Part shown: one piece after another, positions 1-5,802 of the stretch
How the letters are laid out: the number at the start of each line of letters is the position of its first letter
How positions within the stretch are numbered: position 1 is the stretch's first letter
Source of the DNA: Geodermatophilaceae bacterium
Lineage (GTDB): Bacteria; Actinomycetota; Actinomycetes; Mycobacteriales; Geodermatophilaceae
Assembly (NCBI GenBank): GCA_013696785.1
Contig: JACCXW010000355.1
Coordinates: 1 to 6,917 of the forward strand
DNA: 6,917 nucleotides
Reading direction: 5' to 3'
The notes under the pieces: model-generated
Databases searched by the model: none
Seen by the model: only the letters and a program-made list of their open reading frames with translations
Told to the model about the DNA's origin: nothing
Made by a program: the position numbers and the translations under genes

Positions 1-147
1 ACCGGGACCTCCCGCAATTGTTGGCTCTACCGCCCCGGACTCAACCCGGGCCGGCAACCCACGACAACTTGCGAGTGAGGTCCCGGCCCAAGAACCGGGC
101 ACCTCCATACCGGCTAGCCCGAGCGGGAACACGAGCGAGCGAAGCCG
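1..147. other. Non-coding, hairpin-rich stretch before the mttB remnant
   Basis: I see no credible protein here. The frame that continues into the mttB remnant is closed by TGA at 76-78 and TAG at 115-117, and the other open frames give Arg/Pro-rich translations without recognisable motifs. The stretch can fold. Bases 2-11 are an exact reverse complement of 77-86, and this pair encloses a 5-bp hairpin (34-38 with 46-50). Bases 77-86 can instead pair with 95-105. Bases 121-145 are rich in GAGCGAGC-type units like those at the right end of the window. It may be the end of a mobile or repeat element, or a structured RNA, that has replaced the 5' part of the following gene. This is inference, as no known RNA family was recognised. 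Confidence 0.4.
77..105 (+). repeat. Stem-loop with a second possible partner at 2-11
   Basis: The arm gaggtcccgg (77-86) pairs with ccgggcacctc (95-105) across an 8-base loop, giving a 10-bp stem with one bulged C at position 100. The same 77-86 arm is also fully complementary to 2-11, because 1-12 and 94-106 are near-identical direct copies differing by one inserted C. The two folds exclude each other. There is no following T-tract, so a simple intrinsic terminator is not obvious. Confidence 0.5.
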
Positions 148-291
148 GACGGTGCCGCCGACGCGAACGCCAAGGCGACGAAGATTTACCAGTCCACCTT
201 GGACTCCTACGAGCAGCCGGCACTGGACAACGCCATCCGTGAGGAGCTGGAGGAGTTCGTCGTACGCCGCCGCCGGGAGCTCGGCGACTGA
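148..291 (+). pseudogene. 3' remnant of an MttB-family (trimethylamine methyltransferase-like) gene
   Basis: The frame ending in TGA at 289-291 encodes about 47 residues that resemble the C-terminal tail of non-pyrrolysine MttB-family proteins. Residues around KIYQSTLDSYEQPALD, followed by AIREELEEFVVRRRRE, match the usual 'YEPPPLDPAIREELxxFVARR' ending as I recall it. MttB-family enzymes are about 480-500 residues long and transfer methyl groups from quaternary or tertiary amines to a corrinoid protein, so about 90% of the gene is missing. In-frame stops lie at 115-117 and 76-78. The similarity seems to begin near 148, and the sequence before it is repeat-like. No start codon with a ribosome binding site is visible. 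It is most likely a dead fragment left by a deletion or insertion. The alternative is a small unrelated ORF. Confidence 0.65.
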
Positions 292-301
292 CGCTCGCGG
301 C

Positions 302-358
302 TCATGATCAAGAGTGTGGATTCGGGGGAAACCGCCGAATCTGCACTCACGATCATGA
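302..358. repeat. 57-base imperfect palindrome (dispersed-repeat or terminator-like hairpin)
   Basis: Bases 302-325 and 335-358 form two 24-base arms that pair at all but two adjacent positions (310/311 with 349/350). Two further pairs are G-U in RNA. Inside, G327-C333 and G328-C332 can extend the stem around an AAA loop, so almost the whole 57 bases fold on themselves. The outer ends carry TGATC/GATCA. The element starts 10 bases after the mttB remnant's stop codon. It lacks a T-run. It could act as a factor-independent pause or terminator, or be one copy of a dispersed palindromic repeat. Which of these holds cannot be told from a single copy. Confidence 0.65.
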
Positions 359-414
359 ACGCGGCAGAACGGCTGCGCATGCAAGCAAAGTGTCGGCTGT
401 GCAGCGTGTTGCTT

Positions 415-420
415 TACAGT
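415..420 (+). promoter_or_regulatory. Possible -10 element for the carboxylase gene
   Basis: TACAGT fits the TAnnnT pattern of a sigma-70-type -10 box and lies 25 bases before the GTG start, in the only gap between the palindrome and the gene. No good -35 box is visible at 16-18 bases spacing (the region reads about tgtcgg). The call rests on position and one hexamer only. Confidence 0.2.
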
Positions 421-433
421 TCCTCACCGTGAT

Positions 434-439
434 GGTGGG
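434..439 (+). promoter_or_regulatory. Ribosome binding site supporting the GTG start at 446
   Basis: GGTGGG lies 6 bases before GTG at 446 and is a moderate match to GGAGG. The nearby ATG at 432 runs into a stop after five codons, so GTG 446 is the only reasonable start. Confidence 0.45.
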
Positions 440-445
440 TCTCGC

Positions 446-2002
446 GTGACGACGAGCGACCGCATCCTCGACCTGTACGCCCGCCGCCGGCAGGCACAAC
501 AATCCGGCTCCGATCGCGCCGCGCAGCGGCAGCGGCTGGCCGGCAAGCTGACTGCCCGCCAGCGGATCGACCTGCTCGTCGACAAGGGCAGCTTCTTCGA
601 GATGGACGACTTCGCTCTCGGTCCGGCGGTTGAGGAGAAGGACGCCGCATACGGCGACGGCGTGGTCGCCGGCGCCGCACGTGTGCACGGTCGGCAGCTC
701 TGCCTTTTTGCACAGGACGCGACCGTCCTCGGCGGTTCCCTCGGCCTCATCCACGGTCGCAAGATCCTCAAGGCGATGGAGCTGGCCGAGCGGATCGGTT
801 GCCCGATCGTCGCGATGAACGACTCGGCCGGTGCCCGGATCCAGGAAGGTGTAGACGCCCTCGCGGCGTACGCCGACATCGGCCTGGCCATGATCCGGCT
901 GTCCGGCGTACTCCCGCAGATCTCGCTCAACCTCGGCTCGTGCGCGGGCGGCGCGGCGTACGGCGCGGTGCTCGCGGACTTCGTGGTGATGGTGGACGGC
1001 CTGTCGCACATGTTCGTTACCGGACCCGAGGTGATCGAGGCGGCCCTCGGCCAGCGGGTGACGCGCGAGGAGCTCGGCGGTGCCCGGCTCTGCTGCGAGC
1101 ACACCGGTACGGCGCACTATCTCGCCGAGGACGAGCCCGATGCCATCGACTGGGTCCGCACCCTGCTTGCCTACCTACCTTCGAACAACAACGAGGGCCC
1201 GCCGGAGTACACCCGATCGGCCTCGCCTCGGGTGACCGACGCCGACCGAGCTCTCGACCAGCTCGTGCCGACGAGTCCCAGCGACGCCTACGACATGGAG
1301 GTGCTCGTCAAGACGCTGCTGGACGACAGGGACTTCCTCGAGGTCGGTGAGCTGTTCGGCCGTGCCCTCATGGTCGGCTTCGGACTCGTGGACGGCGGCA
1401 CGGTCGGAATGGTGGCGAGCCGCCCAATTCACGGCGGCGGTGCGCTGGACGGTGATGCTTGCGACAAGGCCGCGCGGTTCGTCCGCTTCTGCGACGCCAT
1501 GGACATTCCGATCGTGACGCTGGCCGACATCCCGGGTTTCATGCCGGGGGTCGAGCAGGAGCGTGCGGCCATTCTCACCCGCGGCGCCAAGCTGCTCTAC
1601 GCCTACGGCGAGGCCACCGTCCCGATGGTCACCGTGATCGTGCGCAAGGCCTACGGCGGTGGGTACGCCGTACTCGGATCGAAGCACCTGGGCGCGGACG
1701 TCAACCTGGCCTGGCCGACCGCCGAGATCGCGACCATGGGACCGGACGCGGCCGTGCAGGTGCTGCACCGCCGCGAACTCGCCGAGGCGACCGACCTCGG
1801 GGAGTTGGCGCTGCGGACCAGCGAACTGGCCGAGGCCTACCGGGCCAAGCTCGGAACGCCCTACGCCGCCGCGGCGCGCGGATACATCGACAAGGTGATC
1901 GCGCCGCACGAGACCCGGCTCACGGTGACCGCGGCGCTGCGGATGCTGCGGTCCAAGCGCGTCGACCGGCCGAACAAGAAGCACGGCAACATCCCGCTGT
2001 AA
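446..2002 (+). CDS. Acyl-CoA carboxylase, carboxyltransferase (beta) subunit, PccB-like
   Basis: This 518-residue protein is full length for the biotin-dependent carboxyltransferase family (about 510-540). It moves CO2 from carboxybiotin to the alpha carbon of an acyl-CoA in a cytoplasmic complex with a biotin carboxylase/BCCP alpha subunit, which is not encoded here. Both crotonase-fold halves are present. The N-terminal half has the oxyanion-hole motif CAGGAAYG (166-173), preceded by NDSAGARIQEG. The C-terminal half has ADIPGFMPG, then RKAYGGGYAVLGSKHLGAD, then NLAWPTAEIATMGPDAAV. In propionyl-CoA-specific enzymes the residue after the Tyr of 'GGAYD' is Asp and influences acyl-chain choice. 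Here that position is Ala408, so propionyl-CoA should not be assumed. Overall resemblance is to PccB/AccD-type actinobacterial subunits rather than bacterial AccA/AccD pairs. GTG start with GGTGGG upstream. The gene stands alone on the plus strand and converges on the dehydrogenase gene. Confidence 0.93.
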   Translation: MTTSDRILDLYARRRQAQQSGSDRAAQRQRLAGKLTARQRIDLLVDKGSFFEMDDFALGPAVEEKDAAYGDGVVAGAARVHGRQLCLFAQDATVLGGSLGLIHGRKILKAMELAERIGCPIVAMNDSAGARIQEGVDALAAYADIGLAMIRLSGVLPQISLNLGSCAGGAAYGAVLADFVVMVDGLSHMFVTGPEVIEAALGQRVTREELGGARLCCEHTGTAHYLAEDEPDAIDWVRTLLAYLPSNNNEGPPEYTRSASPRVTDADRALDQLVPTSPSDAYDMEVLVKTLLDDRDFLEVGELFGRALMVGFGLVDGGTVGMVASRPIHGGGALDGDACDKAARFVRFCDAMDIPIVTLADIPGFMPGVEQERAAILTRGAKLLYAYGEATVPMVTVIVRKAYGGGYAVLGSKHLGADVNLAWPTAEIATMGPDAAVQVLHRRELAEATDLGELALRTSELAEAYRAKLGTPYAAAARGYIDKVIAPHETRLTVTAALRMLRSKRVDRPNKKHGNIPL

Positions 2003-2018
2003 GCCTGTCGAGGGGTGG

Positions 2019-3179
2019 CTAGTAGCTGCGCGGCAGCTGGAGCACCCGCTCGGCGATGTAGTTCAGGACCATGTCGTTCGTTACCGGCGCGAGCCGCCCG
2101 AGCCGCGACTCGATCCAGTACCTGCCGATGTGGTACTCGCGGGCATAGGCGTAGCCACCGAAGGTCTGCATCGCGTTGTCGGTGCAGGTGAAGGCGGCTT
2201 CGGTGGCGAGGTACTTGGCGGCGTTGGCCAGCGTGCCCAGGTCCGCGCCGCCCTTCTCGTCGTACTCCCGCAACCCCCGCCGGACCACCTCGGAGGCCGC
2301 GAGCAGCTGGAGGTAGGCGACGGCGAGCGGGTGCTGCACGGACTGGTTCTGGCCGATGGGTCGCTCGAAGACCACACGTTCGCGGGCATAGTGGGAGGCG
2401 CTGTCCAACGCCCACCGGCCCATGCCGATGGACTCGGCGGCCAGCAGCAGCCGCTCGCCGTTCAGCCCGCCGACGAGGTGGTAGAAACCCTCGCCCACGG
2501 CACCGATCACCGCATCCTCGGGAACGAAGTGATCGTCGAATACCACCTCGCAGGAGGCGACCGCACGCCGTCCGATCTTTGGGATCGGCGCTATGCGCGC
2601 GGTGTCCGCGTGAAGGTCGGCCATGAAGAGGGTGAGACCGAGACCCTTGCGCTCGGTGCTTCCCGGTGTGCTCGTGCGGGCGAGAAGCAGCGTCTTGTCC
2701 GCGCGGAGGGCGCCGCTGTTCCACACCTTCGCACCGCGGACGAGATAGCCCCCCTCGACCCGGGTGGCGAACGTCTGGATCTTGGTCGTGTCGGTTCCCG
2801 CGTCCGGCTCGGTGACCCCGAACGTCACGAACAGTTCGCCGGAGGCGATCGCCGGTAGCCAGCGCCGTCGCTGCTCCTCGCTGCCGTGCCGGAGCAGCGT
2901 CGGGACGCACAGCAGCGGGATGTGAACGCTCGCGGTCGCACTGAGCCCGCCACCGCAGGCTGCGACCTCCTCGAGCGCGGCGGCCAGCTGCGACAGGGTG
3001 CCGCCGCCTCCGCCGTACTGCTCGGGGATTGCGATCGCGTGGAAGCCGGCGGTGACGAAGTCCGTGCGGAACTCCTCGGGGAAGCGCTCCTCCTCGTCGG
3101 CGCGGCCCCAGTACTCCAGCGAGTACTTGGCGCAGATCGCCCGGACGGCCGATCGGATGTCGAGGTCGTCCTGTTGCAT
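2019..3179 (-). CDS. Acyl-CoA dehydrogenase (FadE-like)
   Basis: This 386-residue protein has the normal length of an acyl-CoA dehydrogenase, a cytoplasmic FAD enzyme that introduces an alpha,beta double bond into an acyl-CoA. Visible family blocks are an N-terminal helical part with IPEQYGGGGG (51-60), FGVTEPDAGTD (120-130, flavin/substrate contact), the C-terminal helix RERVVFERPIGQNQSVQHPLA (266-286) and TFGGYAYAREYHIGRYW (339-355). The usual catalytic Glu of 'YEGTSEI' is absent, since the equivalent stretch reads APVTNDM (364-370). Glu242 in GLNGERLLLA matches the position of the base in isovaleryl- and long-chain acyl-CoA dehydrogenases, so activity is plausible (inference). The start chosen is ATG 3179, 23 bases after the ketosynthase stop. 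An in-frame GTG at 3194 with AGG a few bases upstream is a possible alternative. It is the last gene of the minus-strand operon, and the substrate is unknown. Confidence 0.92.
   Translation of the reverse strand: MQQDDLDIRSAVRAICAKYSLEYWGRADEEERFPEEFRTDFVTAGFHAIAIPEQYGGGGGTLSQLAAALEEVAACGGGLSATASVHIPLLCVPTLLRHGSEEQRRRWLPAIASGELFVTFGVTEPDAGTDTTKIQTFATRVEGGYLVRGAKVWNSGALRADKTLLLARTSTPGSTERKGLGLTLFMADLHADTARIAPIPKIGRRAVASCEVVFDDHFVPEDAVIGAVGEGFYHLVGGLNGERLLLAAESIGMGRWALDSASHYARERVVFERPIGQNQSVQHPLAVAYLQLLAASEVVRRGLREYDEKGGADLGTLANAAKYLATEAAFTCTDNAMQTFGGYAYAREYHIGRYWIESRLGRLAPVTNDMVLNYIAERVLQLPRSY
2024..2038. terminator. Small hairpin at the convergent gene ends
   Basis: agctgc-gcg-gcagct is a perfect 6-bp inverted repeat with a 3-base loop, 21 bases after the carboxylase stop codon and inside the last codons of the opposing dehydrogenase gene. 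There is no T-tract on either strand. It may help end carboxylase transcription, but it is short and could be chance in GC-rich coding sequence. Confidence 0.25.
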
Positions 3180-3202
3180 GGGCAGCGGCAGCACGGTGCC
3201 TG

Positions 3203-4249
3203 CTATGGGTGCAGCACAAGCGCCGCGGCGCAGAGCCCGCCGCCCACCCCGGCGACGAGGACGGTGCTGCCGGGACCAGCACGCCCCGTGCGACAGGCCC
3301 GGTCCAACGCCACGAGCATCGATGCCGCTCCGGCGTTGGCCGTCTTTCCGACGACGTCCACCAGAGCGTCGGCCGGCACCCCGACCTTGTCGGCGGTCTG
3401 CACCAACCGGAACCTGTTGGCCTGGTTCATCACCAAGGCATCGACTGCGTCGGCACGCACACCTGCGGCGTCGAGGACCGACGTGGGACCGACCGGCCAC
3501 CACGGGGCGGCTGCCTCGTCGAACCTCTTGTCCATCACCAGCCGGTACCGGTCCTGGTCAAGATCGGCCTGGTTCGGCGGCAACGTTCCAGGCGGGCCGG
3601 CGAGCGCGCTCAACGACCCGTCGCCGGACAGCCAGGACGCCACCAGCCCGCTGCCAGGGGTGTCGGTGCGCGCGAGTGCCACACCGGCCGCGCCGTCACC
3701 GGCCAGGTATGCCGGTGGCCCGGTCCCCGGCGCCACCTTCGTGATCGTCTCCGCCGCGACCACCACCACGCAGCCGGCACCAAGACCCAGATGCGCGTAC
3801 GCCGTCGCCAGCCCGTACGCGGCCGACGCGCAACCAGCCCGTACTTCCATCGTGGCGCACTGCATGCCGAGCCGGCCCGTCGCCACGGCCGCCATCGATG
3901 TCGTCAGTCGTGAGGTCGTGGTGGTCGCCGCTACGACCATGTCGACGTCGGACCGGTCGATCCCGGCATCGGCGATCGTCGCCTCGATTGCCTCGGCGAG
4001 CATCGAGTCCGTGGACGCGGCGTCCACGGCCGGGGGATCACCGGGGACGCACGTCCACAGCCGCCGCTGGACGCCCATCATTGCGAGCCACTCCGCGGAC
4101 ATGGTCCGCTGGCCCCGCCCGGTCAGCAGGTGGTCTATCTCGTCGTTGTCGACGAGGCGCGCACCGGTCTCGGGAATGACCGCCGCGGTCCCGAGGATCG
4201 CGACGCCCTCAAGGCTTCGGCCGACCATCGCCCGCGGGGACTCGGTCAT
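3203..4249 (-). CDS. FabH/KAS III-like condensing enzyme (thiolase fold) with altered active site
   Basis: This 348-residue protein has the layout and length of 3-oxoacyl-ACP synthase III. It shows EWLAMMGVQRR near residue 60 (FabH 'EWI..RTGI..RR'), the nucleophile Cys140 in VRAGCASAAYGL, GDGAAGVAL (184-192) and the C-terminal GVGGGLCAAALVL. In FabH a Cys-His-Asn triad performs acyl loading and decarboxylative condensation. Here the 'HQAN' His is replaced by Asn275 (MNQANRFR), while Asn305 in KTANAGAAS is kept. Cys can still load an acyl group, but the condensation chemistry may be changed. Candidate roles are condensation with a non-malonyl partner or acyl transfer (inference). Its ATG overlaps the upstream synthetase stop by one base (TGATG), pointing to coupled translation. 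I see no strong ribosome binding site, which fits coupling. Confidence 0.85.
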   Translation of the reverse strand: MTESPRAMVGRSLEGVAILGTAAVIPETGARLVDNDEIDHLLTGRGQRTMSAEWLAMMGVQRRLWTCVPGDPPAVDAASTDSMLAEAIEATIADAGIDRSDVDMVVAATTTTSRLTTSMAAVATGRLGMQCATMEVRAGCASAAYGLATAYAHLGLGAGCVVVVAAETITKVAPGTGPPAYLAGDGAAGVALARTDTPGSGLVASWLSGDGSLSALAGPPGTLPPNQADLDQDRYRLVMDKRFDEAAAPWWPVGPTSVLDAAGVRADAVDALVMNQANRFRLVQTADKVGVPADALVDVVGKTANAGAASMLVALDRACRTGRAGPGSTVLVAGVGGGLCAAALVLHP

Positions 4250-5802
4250 CAGTGGATCTGACGATCGTGGCCGGCCCAGAAGGGCTCGCGTACGACGCGG
4301 CGCAGCAGCTTGCCCGACGGGGTCCGCGGCAGCGGATCGGCAACGATCTCCAAGGAACGAGGGATCTTGAACCCGGCCAGGTGGGGGCGGCAGAATTCCT
4401 GCAACTCCAGCACCGTGAGCGCTTGTCCTGTGCGCAGCACGACGACGGCGCTCAGCCGCTCTCCGAACTGCTCGTCAGGCACCCCGATGACGGCGACCTC
4501 GAGCACGGCTGGATGCTCGGCGAGCACTCGCTCCACCTCGCCGGGGAAGACGTTCTCGCCCTTGGTCACGACCATGTCGTTGAGCCGGTCGACCAGGAAG
4601 AGGTAGCCCTCCTGCAGGTATCCGATGTCCCCGGTGTGGAACCAGCCATCGGAGTCCAGTTGCGCGGCGTTGGCCTCCGGCCGGTTCCAGTAACCGGCCA
4701 TCACCAGCGGACCGCGGACCACCACCTCTCCTGGCGATCCGTCGCAGACCATCCCGCCGTCCTCGGAGACAACGGCCACCTCACAACCCGGTACGGCGTA
4801 CCCGGCGGACGCGATCCGGGCGGCCTCGGTCGAGCCGGGCTGCGCGGTCATCGCCGCCTCGTGGTCGTCGAAGCGCAACAGGGTGGCGAAGCCAGACGTC
4901 TCGGTGAGGCCGTAAGTCTGTGAGAGCCCACAGCGGAACCGGCCGGCGACCTTGCGCATGAGCGCCTCGGACATCGGCGATCCGCCGTACAGGATTCCCC
5001 GCATCGTGGACAGGTCCGCCGTGCCGGTCCCCGGGTGCTCGACGATCGCCTGGAGCATGGCGGGGACCAGCAGGCTGTTCGTGCAGCGGTAGGTCTCGAT
5101 CGCCTGTACGACGGCGACCGGGTCGAAGAGCGGGATGAGCACGCTCGGTGAGCCGGTGGCCAGACCGCCCAGGCCGTAGGCGTAGCCGGCGACGTGGAAC
5201 AAGGGAGCCGCGACGAGGTGCACCGAATCGGCCGCGAAGCCGGCGAGCTCGCTGGAGGCCGCCTGCGAGAGGTGCCACAGATTGTCGTGCGTGATGCGGA
5301 CTCCCTTGGGCAGTCCGGTCGTGCCCGAGGTGTACAGCTGGACGAGATCGTCACTGCCCAGCACGTCCACATCCGGTGGCTCGCCGCCCACGCAACCGGA
5401 GATAAAAGACGCAAGATCCTGCCGCTCGACGGCCGGCTCGACGGATATCGCCGCCGCGAGCGGCCCGAACAGGGGAGTGGACAGGAGCATCCGGCAGCCA
5501 CCGTCGGCCGTGATGAAGGTCAACTCGTCGGGGGTGAGCCGAAAGTTGAGCAGGACCGGTACCACGCCGGCCCGGGCGCAGCCGAAGATCAGCTGCCAAG
5601 CCTGCAGCGTCTGCTCGGCGAGTACCGCGATCCGGTCGCCCCTGGCCAGGCCGGCCGCCGTAAGCCCGGCGGCCACATCCACGGCACGGCGGCCCATCTC
5701 GCCGTAGGTCACGACGTGCTCGCCCACGCGGTACATGACCCGCTCCGGGTGCAGCCGCGAGCGCTCCTCGAGCCGGCCGCAGACTGTCATCGATTCCATC
5801 AT
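4249..5802 (-). CDS. Acyl-CoA synthetase / AMP-dependent ligase (FadD-like)
   Basis: This 517-residue member of the adenylate-forming (ANL) superfamily should activate a carboxylic acid with ATP to acyl-AMP and then acyl-CoA. Core motifs are in order: A3 P-loop YTSGTTGLPKG (157-167), substrate-pocket block APLFHVAGYAYG (199-210), A5 QTYGLTETSG (295-304), A7 GWFHTGDIG (386-394), A8 hinge DRLNDMVVTKGENVFPGEVE (405-424) and A10 PRTPSGKLLRR (492-502) with catalytic Lys498. A8 is slightly unusual, with LND for KD and KGEN for the common GGEN. The start taken is ATG 5802, which makes an ATGA overlap with the SDR stop and sits behind a GGCGGGGGCGGG-like stretch. ATG 5799 and ATG 5790 are alternatives. 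The chain-length and substrate class cannot be read from the sequence. It most likely supplies the acyl-CoA for the ketosynthase and dehydrogenase encoded downstream. Confidence 0.94.
   Translation of the reverse strand: MMESMTVCGRLEERSRLHPERVMYRVGEHVVTYGEMGRRAVDVAAGLTAAGLARGDRIAVLAEQTLQAWQLIFGCARAGVVPVLLNFRLTPDELTFITADGGCRMLLSTPLFGPLAAAISVEPAVERQDLASFISGCVGGEPPDVDVLGSDDLVQLYTSGTTGLPKGVRITHDNLWHLSQAASSELAGFAADSVHLVAAPLFHVAGYAYGLGGLATGSPSVLIPLFDPVAVVQAIETYRCTNSLLVPAMLQAIVEHPGTGTADLSTMRGILYGGSPMSEALMRKVAGRFRCGLSQTYGLTETSGFATLLRFDDHEAAMTAQPGSTEAARIASAGYAVPGCEVAVVSEDGGMVCDGSPGEVVVRGPLVMAGYWNRPEANAAQLDSDGWFHTGDIGYLQEGYLFLVDRLNDMVVTKGENVFPGEVERVLAEHPAVLEVAVIGVPDEQFGERLSAVVVLRTGQALTVLELQEFCRPHLAGFKIPRSLEIVADPLPRTPSGKLLRRVVREPFWAGHDRQIH

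Noticed and set aside
1..147. Group II intron 3' end or tRNA gene
   Set aside because: No domain V-like hairpin with a GAAA loop, no tRNA cloverleaf or T-loop sequence and no reverse transcriptase are visible. Only generic hairpins are supported.
3180..3503. Longer dehydrogenase start upstream to 3503
   Set aside because: The extension overlaps the ketosynthase C-terminus in another frame and has no dehydrogenase similarity. The protein starting at 3179 has the standard length.
2886..4370. Long plus-strand ORF of 494 codons opposite the dehydrogenase and ketosynthase genes
   Set aside because: It is antisense to two genes with clear motifs, has a low-complexity Ala/Ser/Thr/Arg composition and no recognisable domain. 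It is a typical GC-rich shadow frame.
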